Both the position numbers and the translations under genes were made by a program. From the NCBI GenBank assembly GCA_035041965.1, contig JAPYMA010000261.1, forward strand, positions 1-64,000: DNA of 64,000 nt. Reading direction: 5' to 3'. This DNA comes from Anisakis pegreffii. Lineage: Eukaryota > Nematoda > Chromadorea > Rhabditida > Anisakidae. This document shows, in pieces, positions 1 through 12,400 of the stretch (its first letter is position 1; the number at the start of each line of letters is the position of its first letter). The notes beneath the pieces were generated by a model. That model was not told the DNA's origin and did no database searches. It saw only the letters and a program-made list of their open reading frames with translations.

Positions 1-155
1 TTAACTCACATTGAATACACTGAATCGGTTGCATTAATCAATACACGCAGTGAAATGCCTACAGATTATAAAGGAGATCTTCAAGTAAATCGCATCCAAG
101 CTTCCATAAATCCTATAAGTCATGAATCTTTGTTTCGTGCAAGTAGATTGTTGTA
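1..155 (+). repeat. Dispersed repeat, module B, 5'-truncated by window edge
   Basis: This block aligns almost base for base with 4234-4390. The shared part reads in one open frame as LTHIEYTES...DYKGD[LV]QVNRIQAS, and the two copies differ mainly by transitions. In this copy the frame closes at a TGA near 160. Module B also follows module A at about 18.78-18.95 kb, where the matching peptide keeps THVDY and DIHVE, and at 20.2 kb, where it is badly decayed. I read it as one part of a multi-copy repeat or a duplicated gene fragment. No known protein family is recognised. Confidence 0.7.
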
Positions 156-2943
156 TTGTTGACCAGTAATGACACATCGATATCATCATGTATCCACAGT
201 TGCTTGACTATATCTGCCTCATTAACTCTTTTTTTGCTGATAATGAGTTATTTGTAAAGTTGAATATTGTAGTTATTCAGCAACACACTCGCAAGGATCA
301 GCGTAGCTCAATGAATGAGCAATACTGATGTTGAAGGATGTCACAACAACGTCATTAAGATCACCTTAGTCCTCTTCTTACAATTAGCTCATTTATTAGT
401 TCTTGTGAAAGCAATAAGGAAACAGTAACAACTCAAGTTCGCATTCAAACCACATTCAATGAATGTATTTATGCACTAATATTCATGCATTTATTCTTCT
501 GCATAATCTTACAATGCTCAAACATCATCCTACCAGCTTCATTCCATTCATTCCATAACATACCTCTATCAATTCACCTGCTCCTGATCGCTCATAGAAT
601 CATCTACCCCCACAAACACGATTAACAAAGTTTGCCCCCACGTTTATATTCAATTAATGAGGCTTATATACTGCTCAAACCAATCGTTGAAGGTGATAAA
701 GGTCGCATAAATAACAACAGTGATGACACACGATGTGAAACACTGACATCCTTATCAGTGACTGAGCGCCTCACTTGCATTACTGCCGAATATGATAAGG
801 ATTTAGTGTGTTTATCAGCAGACATTCGGTTCTATAAATAGTCGGTCATCATTCGTCATGTCAAACATTCATATGTTTAGTTTTGCATTTAAATTTTTGA
901 ACTTGCTCATAATCAGTGACTCTGGCGTCATTTTAAGGCCTGCATTTACTAAGTGTTATCTGTATCAGCATTGCTACTATTAGAATCTTTGTAATCATAG
1001 TATATCGTTGTAATCATAATGTAGATGATAAACACTCTAATTATGATTATTATTGCTACCATCCGAGGTACCATAACTCAGAAAATGTTTTGAATTGATG
1101 AAAATCATTTTAGAGATTAATGCATTATTCTATTCTGTGATCTCTTATCAGATCGAGTGATCAGCTACAATGTCGGTGCTGAAGTATGCGGATGTGTAAT
1201 AAATTCCCAGTTCTTGTTCGATTGTTCATATAGTTTCTGAATATTTCACGCAATACATCATGCTAGCTTTCAATTTTATGGTTGTATTATTGCATGTGAC
1301 AGTGAGTGATCATGCATTACACATAAACTATGAATTATTGCAAGCTGGATAAGGTAATTGCTAGCTTTTTCTGCACTTCAACAGACAATTCATCCTCTCC
1401 ATCTTAGCAGAATCCCTTCCTCGAGCAAATCACTCTCTCCCCTTCGTTGAATGGATCCATCCTTCTTTTCACGAACACAATCCCCACCTATCTGAAAATC
1501 TGCGAACACTTACTTCAGTTTTAAATGGTGAAAATATGATGTAATAACACTTATCAGTTATGAATTTAATTGGCTGGAAAGGTTTTTATCATCACAGATC
1601 ATATTTGAATAATATTACACATTATCCTGATACACATAATCATATGTTTTATTATGCCATCATCATAGATATTTATTTTTGAATTTTGATGATGAAAATG
1701 CACGCATGCATCGATTCGAATAAACGAACGAACACCAAAGAAATCACAGGATCTTGTTTTGTTTGCATTTGGCCGTTCAACATCAACAGAAAGGATGATG
1801 GTTGGTCGGCAAACATTATAATTCAAACAAATATTTAACTAGCGACAGAGAACACAGGTGAATACAAAAGGAACTGTACATACTGTTGACATTTTATGCT
1901 ATCATCTTAACCTTATTGCAGATTTTTAGTTATATTCACCGCCTTCAACGCATCAAATTTGTCAGTGTTGTGATCGTTCTTAGCATTATTATTTCCGATT
2001 AAATCCTTGATAATCTTATCATCACCATTATCATTATTATTTGTATAATCCATAATTTGCAATCTTCATATCTCAAAATATGAACCATATCCCTCACCTT
2101 ATTTCGATCAATTTAATTGCATCCATTGACTTACCTCTATTTCCATCGTTACAGTTAAGTCACAGCTGATCTAACCTTCAAAAATAATTGCAAAGTGTAA
2201 ACCTGAAGCAGTGTCAGCCAAAGATTCTAGGCTGTGGCATTTTATTCTTGCTGCGATCAGTTGATACGATTGCTTTGAAGAAATTTTGCGTTTTGACGTT
2301 CACATCGTTTGGTTTGAACTCGAGAGAAAACTTTGCACTCAGATTTTATCCGAGAAAACGACTCGAATTCAACTCGAGATTCATATTCATGCTCAATGTT
2401 TACAAATACTAGAGTTCTGTAAGCATATGTTTGATCAGTTCGCTCCATTGTATTCCCATAATTTTTTTCCATTAACGAAGTGTTTACTTCAAAGGAGTTG
2501 TCAACAGAGTGATGCTATAGAACGTTTTTCTGTTGATCATATGATCTCTGAGAGATATTTTCAAAAAGTGTCTAAATTGTCACATAAATAAGAAAAGCAC
2601 CGCTGAACACTAGCTACTTCAACGCACATCAGCTAATCTCCTTTTTAACTTAGAGGCGTCTTGTATTTTAGCAGTTATTGTTCGCCACTGTAGAGAATTG
2701 TAGGTAACTTTATTATATGCTTATAAGTATGATTCACTGGATGATTCAGGTACAGTTTCATTGATTTGATTGGTTGAAATTTTTGGTCTTTGGTCCGGCA
2801 ATCACTATATACGTGTTTAGCTGAAGTGGAAAAATTAATTGTTAGTTCAGTGAGCTCGTGGGCGAAAAGTTGATATAACTTACCAGGAATGTCATATCAT
2901 CGAGTACTTCAGACTAGGGGCTGATTTCGGAAGTGGGTGCAGC
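156..2943. other. Intergenic, no supported gene
   Basis: AT-rich sequence with short ATT/ATC-rich runs (for example near 1020-1060 and 2000-2045). The longest open frames (632-841 and 2286-2591, both +) are of chance length and lack convincing splice signals or homology. I see nothing else here. Confidence 0.6.
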
Positions 2944-3465
2944 CCAAATCTAGATTGAAGCCGATTTCGGGTCTCCGGATAGGGTACGGTCTATTCAGCC
3001 ACCGCTTTGGGGATGTCAGGTGAGTTTGAAGGCAAGTCCTTATCGACCACACGTCCTTCTTTCTCTGTTAATCTGAAGTGGAGTATTATGCGTTGTCTGA
3101 GCGCCATATGAATAATAAGCTGACTGAGCGATTTTTATCTTCCTAATCAGTGATTTGCGTTTAACAATTCATGTTACGCAACTGCTGTGCAAATTTTCTT
3201 CAAGCTTCAATTATCAATTCAAATGCTAAATATAAATCAGTTGCATCATCCAAAAGCATGCGTCAAATTGTCTGTTTGATAATTGTGAACTCGATTCTGA
3301 TTTTGCAACAGCTTGCCTCAATCGTCCACTCATTGATAACACCAATCGAACGGCAAGTTGACGAAAGCAGGAAACTGCTTAAATTCCACTGTAAACACTA
3401 AAAGACATTTATTTGAATGATGAATACGGATTAGTCATTGATCATTCAGAATATAAAAGGAAACA
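2944..3465 (+). repeat. Dispersed repeat, module C, copy 1
   Basis: About 520 bases that align along their whole length with 4387-4886, at roughly 75 percent identity by eye and higher at the 3' end. The first 80 bases of both copies translate in one frame to KSRLKPISGL...GLFSHRFGD[MV]R, followed at the same place by GGTGAGTTT, which looks like a splice donor. The 3' part of both keeps S[IM]RQ.V...ILQ. Copy 1 is shifted or stopped relative to copy 2 in the second exon-like block. The pattern suggests duplicated, decaying two-exon gene fragments rather than a simple satellite. Confidence 0.65.
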
Positions 3466-3950
3466 ATAAGTTTACAAATTTAACGTGGTCAATTATTTTG
3501 TGCAGCCAGCAACACTGTTACGGCTGACTTTTGGGTATCTATGCTTTCTAGGTTTACAAGGTGATCACGGTGGTGATTTGAGCTGAAAATGCTTTTTCAG
3601 ACAGCGTTCCATTGTTGATTTGGTTTACTCTCTAGAGTGATTCCTTGAATCTTCAGCCCTTTCGAAACATCTGTCTTGGCCCTAAATGAATTATTCTTAT
3701 TTTGTATGAACCGCTCTCCCATTTGAAGGATTATCTGGGAACTTTATGCTGGCCGTGGCATTCAGTTGAGACTGTATGACGCAGTAATCATCCGAATATA
3801 GCAGAAATATTCCATGAAATGAGAAAAATCATGAACCTTTGTCCATCATCAGTTCACGATAAGGAGTACAATTGACGGTTTTACTGAATAAGGTTTACCC
3901 GATTAAGGTAGTGCCGTGACTTCAGATAACTCGCATGTTTTCCTACGAAT
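3466..3950. other. Spacer between repeat copies
   Basis: No coding signal. It separates module C copy 1 from the complete A-B-C composite copy. Confidence 0.5.
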
Positions 3951-3954
3951 TCAA

Positions 3955-4386
3955 ATAGTGATTTTGAATCAACCTCGAATTTCTCATTCTTTTCCTGCGT
4001 TTCTGATGTTCATCTCATTCTTTTTGGAACATCAATACGAATTCTCATTCTTTTCTGCCATTTCTGACACATTTCTCAATCTTTTTCACAACCTCTCAGT
4101 CATTTTCTCATTCTTTTCAGCAAATTTCCAGTCGTTTTCTCATTCTTTTCGCAGTGATGTTATTGAGTCGCTTGTGTTTGTAGCGAAACAGTGCACAGTT
4201 AAATGTGATTGATGCAGTGAGAACGCGTTCGCGTTTAACTCACATTGAATACACTGAATCGGTTGTATCAATCAATACACGCAGTGGAATGCCTATAGAT
4301 TATAAAGGAGATGTTCAAGTGAATCGCATTCAAGCTTCTATGGTTTCTGTAAGCCAAAAATCTTTATCTATTACAAGAAGAATGTT
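3955..4386 (+). repeat. Dispersed repeat, modules A and B (most complete copy)
   Basis: Module A (about 3975-4160) is a degenerate tandem array of the 13-mer TTCTCATTCTTTT, six units spaced 27-36 bases apart. It is followed by module B (about 4165-4386). Module A is open in one frame, giving a Phe/Ser-rich peptide with FISFF, EFSFFS, FLNLF, LSV[IV]FS and SHSFRSD. The same peptide pattern occurs in the copy at 18.6 kb. Because the unit spacing is conserved between copies, the whole array was duplicated as a block. It is not a CRISPR array: units are degenerate and spacers are themselves conserved between copies. Confidence 0.75.
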
Positions 4387-4886
4387 CAAATCTAGGCTGA
4401 AACCGATTTCGGGTCTCCTGATCAAGCACGGTCTATTCAGCCATCGCTTTGGGGATATGAGGTGAGTTTGAAGGCGAGTCGTTATCGACCGCATATCCTT
4501 CTTCTCCTATTAATCTGAAATACATTATTATCCGTTGTCTGAGCGTCATATCAACAACAAATTGACCGTGCATTTTTGTCTTCATCATCAGTGATTCGCG
4601 TTTACGAAATCATATCGTGCAACTCTTCTTCAAGCTCTCAGTTATCAATTGAAATGCTAAAAAATAAACTAATCGCTCTATCAGGAAGCATACGTCAAAC
4701 TGTCCGCTTAACAAATGTGAAATCAAATCCAATTTTGCAATTACCTGCGTCATTCATTGATAACAGTTATCGAACGGCAACTTGACGGAAGCAAGAAACT
4801 GTTTAAATTCTACTTTCAGGAAGTGAAAAACGTTTGAATGATGAAAACGGATTAGTCATTGATCATTCAGGATGTAAAAGGAAACA
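4387..4886 (+). repeat. Dispersed repeat, module C, copy 2
   Basis: Second copy of the 2944-3465 element, here directly continuous with modules A and B. From 4205 to 4464 modules B and C share one open frame that ends exactly at a GTGAGT donor-like site. After about 125 bases an AG precedes a second open block (about 4593-4785) ending in TGA. This looks like the remains of a two-exon gene carried in the repeat. I do not recognise the protein. Confidence 0.65.
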
Positions 4887-6463
4887 TTACGATTAGAAGT
4901 TTTATGCAGTCTACTGTATGACGAGATGGACTCTATAAGTGTAGCAAACAACTGCATGGAATAACTTAAGGGATAGTGAAAAGAAGAATTAAAAGGAAAC
5001 ATTCTTTGAAGGTTTCGAATTGAAAATGGAACTCGTCAAAATATTGTTATTAATTTTGATTGGCTCGTTTAATGTGCTCAGGTTTCATGTGATAGATTTC
5101 TTGCATTCGATGTTCCTCAAATCTTCACTGTATTTCCATTTCCAAAGAGGATGTAGAGAATAAATTTGCCACAGAATGTTTTGTGCAAAAGTAGGTCTGA
5201 ATGAGTACAAAAGGTAGTTTTTTGAGTTGAATATTAGTAGCGTGACTTCAAGTAGTCAAGTTTTACCTTATTATTAGACTAATTATTATTATTTCCACCT
5301 TACTGATCAATTCACCTTGTCATTTTGATCAATTCAATCGATTTGTTGCGACTTTGATCTGATCACGCTATTCTCTGCTATTAAAGACGTCGATTTCTCT
5401 TCACAAGTGGCAATGTGAATGATCACAGAATACAGTTTTCTTAAGGAAATTATTTCACTCTACAGAAATTTTCATAGCGAATTTGAATTGATGCTGACTG
5501 TGAGAGGGCCTAAATATCTAGTCTGTTACTTACTTTCTTCAGGTGTCCATATTCTCTCTTTTTTTGATTACAATCGCCCAATTTCTTGCCATCGCCTCTG
5601 CGATCTTTCCTCTTTTAACTTTGAGATGTGATTTCTTTCTATTTCTGCCGAGTTCATCGCATCGTTAAGAATAATATTATTGTTTGGTCGCGAAGGTTGT
5701 GTGCACGCAAATCTTACACCTATAAAACACCCACAAAACGAGTTGTTTGAGAAGTCGACTAAGTGCAAATCAAAATGTATAAATCCCAATCAAAGAGGCT
5801 ACAGAATGAACAAATAATTGTTTTCAGTTTGATGGCGTTGAAATGAATTGATGAATCATTTTAGTGTTGAAGGCACCACAAACACGATCATTCTCACCTT
5901 TTTTTCAAACCGTTCGATAGCATGAGAATCATCTTATACTGATAGTATTCATACATTTCGTTGCTTATGAATCTTTTTTTGTGCTTTTACAACACTTGTA
6001 CTAATGTTATCTCGTTTTTGAATACAATATCATTGCATCGATGTTTGGTCTGGATACCTGAAGATGTTGTTATGTATTTGTACAGAGCTATCGCTCGCGA
6101 TTAGCATTTTTATTTGTGATCCTCAATGCAATGTCCCAAATTTCTGGTTCTCGCCAACTTTGAACTTCATTTGTGAATTGAGCATGGTACATGAAGCGAT
6201 TTCACATCGATTTATATCCATTCGATAGCAATCACGTACGAGTGTGTATGCACTGTTGAAGTTGTCAACATAAAATTTCTTGTACGCAAGGAAATATTCT
6301 CTATGATTGTTCAACAGTGCGTTATCTCCTCGACTCACTGATAGTTCTTGAAAGTGTTATGATAGATTCGTTCCAAACCGGTTACATCATGCGTGAGACT
6401 ATTATCGCAGATTCGCAATGTGAATGCTGGAACTGCTCCGGAGCAGAACAACTTCTAAAGTTG
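4887..6463. other. Intergenic region upstream of the FRMD8 gene; probable promoter area
   Basis: No supported exon. The promoter and discarded outron of the downstream gene should lie here if that gene is trans-spliced, but no TATA-like or initiator motif stands out against the AT-rich background. Confidence 0.4.
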
Positions 6464-6477
6464 CTCTCTGTTTTCAG
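6464..6477 (+). promoter_or_regulatory. Probable spliced-leader trans-splice acceptor
   Basis: A pyrimidine-rich run ending CTGTTTTCAG (AG at 6476-6477) lies 13 bases before the FRMD8 start codon, and no upstream coding exon can be joined to it. A strong acceptor this close to the first ATG is the usual signature of spliced-leader addition in nematodes. It could instead be the acceptor of a cis-spliced 5' UTR exon. Confidence 0.6.
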
Positions 6478-6490
6478 ATAACCAAAAAAA

Positions 6491-9400
6491 ATGTCTATCA
6501 CAGTAACAAGTGAAGTTACGATACCCCTTTTAAGTCTGGATGAACCTCCTGATGAATCGACTTCAATCGTACTCACTGGCGGTCAACTGAAAATTTCCGG
6601 TAGTCCTAAAGACAACAAGAAAGACGATGAGTTGATTGAATTGGTTGAGTTGGTTCACAAACGAAAGGTTAGTTGAGCCGTTCCATTTGCTTGCTACTGC
6701 TCATGTCAGTTTCAGGTATCTGATTGATCTACTGTCAACCAACACATTTCTGATTACATTAGGTTGTCGAGTCCATGACAGATGGTACCATAATGTCCAG
6801 ACATAACGACGGAGCATTCCATTATCGTCAAGAAATACTTTCAGTAATAATACCATTCTGTCCAGTTTGAATAGGAGCCGCAATAGTCTCCTCACTACCA
6901 TCTTCATGATTTTTAAGCGATCAAAGATCAGAGCATCGCCTGAAAAATGCTTTTGAAAGTTTAATTTCTCGACTTCTAATTTTTTGCCGATGCGCTCAGA
7001 ATGTGTGCGAGACACCGTATATTGTACAAAATACAATTTCTATTACAAACTGCTGCAGGCCGATTGAACGAACTAACAAAACATGTTGATAAAGTAATTC
7101 CTGACAATTTTTTTCAGGATAAAGTTGAACGTCCTTCGGCACTTGCTATCCCGACGACGCTTCTCAGACCAAGCTCAAATCCACCGATTGTTCCCTTCCC
7201 GGCATCATCCACACGACACAATCGCAATCGATCCGCTGATTTTGATCGTGGCACAACGCAACTGCTGAATCCTCCAAAAACCGACACCAGATTGTCGTGG
7301 TCTCCAAGAAAATTTAGCGATGGTATTTTGAACGAGGCGAATGAAAATCAACGGAATGGTTAGTGCTGGAATGTTTCAATTCCAAGCCAATTCCTCGAAA
7401 GTATTCTTATTTTGATCATTCACTAATGAATACAGATGGAACGGGTAGACTAGAGGTTATGTCTTCACTTACTTCTGCTCACATGTCTTCAATGAATGGG
7501 AATTATTGAATGAGTGAGGCAGAAACTTGTTTGAATTTCATGTCAAATTAGTGTTTGTGTTTGCCTCTGACATTTGTTGAAATAATTTATTTCCCTTTAT
7601 TCTGCTGCTTCCAATCGCATTTTTACATCAATTATCGAGCACATCACAACAGCATCACCACCACCACTAACAACAACAACAACATCGCTAACAGTTATTT
7701 TATTATGCCATTTCATTCTGCTTCACATTGAACTCATTGATTTCCTTTGTTATGTGAACTGCTCATACCATTACAACCAACAAATTCATTGTTAAGAATT
7801 TGTTGTTTCTAAGAAATTCTTTGCTTTCAAAGAAGCCATTCCATCTCAGTGTATCTATACTTTTGGCTTTCAAAATCGCTTTTCCACTGAATTTACTCAA
7901 TGCTGGTATTTATATTATTTGAATTCATTGTATTCAGTGATATTTTCAAAATCATCTTCATTACGATCACGTCCAGTGCCTAGCAGATTTATTCAGTTAT
8001 TCATTGCCACATTCAGCAAAATAAAGGTAATGTCTGAGAGATGCTAAAAAAGCAGCCAATGGGAAGCGAAAAGAAATATCCTCACAATCAGTTATAAATG
8101 CCCTATTTCGATGTTTCTCATTCAATGTTTTTCCACACATCTCAAATGTTTTATTCGCATCATTTGCTCACTGATTGATCGATTTGGTTTTTGAGCATTA
8201 CAACGTTTCAATCGACTCGTAAACCTTTCACTGCTTTGTTAAGATGATCAGCACAAGTTCGGCTTATCCTAAACTCATCAACGGATGAAATTATTTATGA
8301 AATCCTCAGTTTGATTGTGTTGGGTTGATGAAAATCAGAAATTTTTAACCCGGCTGCTGTATTCACGCTATCGCAATTGTTGAAATATGTATGACGAGCG
8401 GATCGGCTATCTTGTTTTTTTTTTATCTTTAACAGTCACACTCACCATAAATCCCTTCAATCGTGTGATTGGGAAATCGCACTTAATAACAGAAGACATC
8501 GCGCGTGATCTTTAGACGTTGATAGTCGATATCTCACACAAAGGACTTCCGCTAAAAAACAGGGATCATGCCATTGAGGCGATTGCATGCACAATTGTAA
8601 AATTCAATGTTCTTCGATAAGGCTTTGCTCTGAGCACAATCGTACAATTCAACTCATTACCATTTGTGACTGAAATGTTAACGCATGACTTGAGTTATAA
8701 ACAACACTGTTGATGTTTGGTTACTTATGTATACATACCATCATGTTGACATCATACTGGAGTACATATGCATGGAAACAAGTAGTTAGGTAACAATAAG
8801 TCATGCATTTAGGAACTGCGCATGCATTCACGAATGAACCTAGTAAACAACGTCCTAGTCAACTTTCCATATATTATTGTCTCGCTCGTTACAGTAAACG
8901 CTAGAACGACTTCAGTAATTCATTGTTAAGGCTTTCAAAGGTCCTGCGCTTTTTCCTAATTCCTATCCATTTTTATGCGAATCCAGTAGTTTTTTTCACT
9001 TGTTCTCCCTTATTTCTTTAGGAATTTTTCCTCTACTAATTTGATCACTACAGAATAATGCTGGGAGGTCATCTTATGTTCCTTTCCGAACAACTTTCCC
9101 AACATTACCACAAATCACTCGCTAACATTCAACAGTTTCAGCAGTACCGAAAGAGTCCATGTCCGATTCGAGAGTGCCAAATCGTCGAGCACAACATCGA
9201 AAACTCAGCGAATCTCGTGGTGTTAAACTACCCGATATCGCTATAGCACCGAAGGTATTGTTCGTACGTTATACATGACTCATTATTACTATCATCATCA
9301 TTATTTTCCGCACCGAATCCAAGCATTCAGCTATTGTCATTACTGTTGATTAATGATACAAGTTCGAATAAGTGAAGTGAGCTGATGATATGATATTATT

Positions 9401-12400
9401 ATTATAATTATTGATCGATAACTAAGTAGGATTTGATCTTTCATGTGACTCTTTCTTATTCCAGGTGTTGAATAACAAATTTGATGCCTCGAAATTGAAA
9501 AACACCACAGAGAAGCAACTCAACGTTAGTGGTGAGCAGAAAGCGAGTAAGCGTAAACAAGTCTATTACTCAGATCAGATCCAATTGGAGTCCGGAGCGT
9601 CCGAAAGCCGTTCACAATCAGCCTCACCAAACTCTCCACCTCTTACCAGTTCACCTGTGGGATATGCCATAAGGTAAACGAGCGATCTTACACTCTGGTT
9701 TTAAATAGCTTTGCTGAATTATTGGTCCCGCATTTCAGTGCATGCCGAGGAGCAATAGCGATTCGTCATCGCGCAGAAAAGATTCTGAACACTCAAAATT
9801 TCAGGCATCCCGGCGGCTTATTGTCTAGCAGTCAACTAGAACCTCCAAAAGCAACGCGTCACACTCGTGATACACCCTCTGAAACACCAACTGTAACTTC
9901 GCTGGACGATGCACTGGATATAACGGTGTTTTGGCCGGACAATCGAGGTATGCTTGCTGTAAGGAGATCACTTTTGAGCACCATTAGAACAATCAAGATT
10001 TTATTCGTTAGATTTACTGATGGAATATCTCATTTCTAAGAGAATTATCTCTTCGTTTGTGCTAACATCTTGCTGATTTCCTCAGATCATCTGAATGAAC
10101 AAGATGATAAGATCTTCTGTCTCCAACAGGCGATTTTACGTTATATAAGAGGACAAGTCTTCGTACTTCTTACTTCAGGACTGACTTGCGTTCTTTCTAA
10201 GATTCGGATATCATGTAAAATTAGAAGATCGCTTTGTACAACACCATATCTTTGAACTATTCATTCCTTAGCGCACTCTTGAACTTCATTCGATTCCAGG
10301 ATGTCAGCTACCACTTATCAATGGTAAATTAGCAAAGGCTTCGGACATAATCGATATTTTGGCTGAATATTATAGCATCGATGCACCACTTCTGCATGAA
10401 ACGTGTGCGCTCTGGATGGTCTCAGATCTGTTAGGTTTGTGTCTTCGCTCGTTGATTGTCAGTTGATAAACTTTTGAAATGTTTCGGGTATCCCTTGAGA
10501 CGCTCGACGGGAAGTGCCCGACAAAGCCATTTGTACATAGCGATTGATATTCTTGTCTTGTGGATTATCTCCGTTGTGTACATTTAATTATTCGTGCTGT
10601 GAAATTTCACGGATAAAATATGGATAAATTGTGTATTGGAGAATCTTCAATTGTTCAGAGTTCACTTCGATAGGTTTTTCTATCTCTGAGGTCAAAATCT
10701 CTCAGCTCCAAATAGTATGACCGATACAACTTTCATAGCATAACGTATTGTAATATTTACCTATATTTGTTGACATGCTGTAATGTGCTGTATTTGTTTT
10801 TTGTAGAGGTACAACTGAAAGCACATCATATTCCATATGAGATACGCAACAGTTGGGAAGTGCTTCTGAGACGCTTCGCACACTTGGAGCCTGACGATCA
10901 TGTGGCTGGTGATGAGCCACTTCTGGTCCTGAAACGGAACGTTTTGCTGTCGGTCGAGCGTGAAATTGAAGTGAGCTTATTGAGCATTGCCTACTGTTAG
11001 AAATGTACTGTGCATATTCGTGACTGGCAAATTACCTGTGAGAAACAATGCGAAGCTCAGAGAATCGCTGTGAAATTCTACAAAGCACCTATCATACGTG
11101 TTCTATTAATGCAATCCATTGATGCTAACTAAAAACCTACATTTTCGATTATTTTCCCAAAATTCTCCTGTATTTTCTCTTCGTTTCGTATTTTCTGTAT
11201 GATTCCAAGCGGTCATCAATTGCAGATAGAGAATGATAATAACGAGTTTCTGACGGAAATTCTCTATGTGAGCGCAAAAGAGGAGATTCTTCGAGGCCGT
11301 TACCTGTGTGACCTTGATACGGCCATACATTTCGCTGCTCTGCAACTGGCCATCGAGTACGGACCGTATGAACTGAGCGAGAAGGATCTTGACTGGCTCA
11401 GGTATACTGATTCATTTTGTGGCTACTCTGTGATTTTAGAGCCGTCAAGATGACTCCTTCTCAAACTAGCCAGTTAACAGCTACGAATACTATTACCTTA
11501 TCATAGTTATCACTCCCACGACATTCAACAGAACACGTAAAGAGAAGAAACTGTCCAGGAAGGATTAGCAGTGGTACGTTCGGAACAGTCTCGTTATGAA
11601 CGTTATGATGAAGGAAGCACTATTTGATAATCTATGAAATATCTTAAACTTATCGCAATTTATCGCATTGGTTGCTGATGATGATTTCCAATTGTAAATC
11701 TTTTTCAGAGACGATATTCCAGCGTTTTTCCCCGTCCAGCATCGACATTCCGTTAAATCTGTCTATTTGTTTGGGTTTCCGGTAGTGGGTTGCAAAGGGC
11801 TCGAGAATGATATCCTCGAAGAATATCAACAAGTTTCGAGGAAATTCGGTAGTAATCACGAAAGACGAAAAGAGTACTTGGACACCATACGGAATGCACC
11901 ATTTTATGGGTGAGACATTGGATTTCATTTGTAATTTGGAGTGTTTTTCTTGTAATTTCTTACAGTACATAATCTTCGCTTCTAACTTCAGAGCAGCATT
12001 TTTCGATGGTCAAATTGAACGTCCTCCGGCTGATTCGATAAGAGAATTCAAAAAAATGTTACTTGCCGCAGCAATGCCTGAAATTGAGGTGAGTATTCGA
12101 CGAATTGATGTCATCGAGGTTTACTTCCATTCACATCGTTCATTACCTAGAACTTATCGCAACTGCCAATTTTTGAGAATGATGTCTCTAATAGAGCGTA
12201 AAGTGTAATAGTTTGTAGTTTGTTGGAATCGCTGAAGCTTGACAACGCCATTTTTTTTAAAATTCACATAGGATGACGATTCTTTCATGCATAAACTGCT
12301 TTTTGGTCCGCGAACACATCTCATGCATAACGATTACGTACGGAACATCGCTAATTACAAAGCGTTTTTTTCGCACTCATAAAAGAAAGCATTTGAAATA

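Noticed and set aside
3975..4160. Possible CRISPR array (regularly spaced TTCTCATTCTTTT)
   Set aside because: Units are degenerate, the spacers are themselves conserved in the other genomic copies, and the context is eukaryotic with no cas genes.
7059..7117. Upstream acceptor (GCTGCAG at 7058) for FRMD8 exon 2
   Set aside because: Phase does not fit exon 1, whereas TTTTTTTCAG at 7117 fits and is a far better acceptor.
10070..10255. Open frame inside the FRMD8 gene between exons 5 and 6
   Set aside because: It would break the F1 lobe. Joining 9947 directly to 10300 restores the conserved DNRG/CQLPLING sequence in phase.
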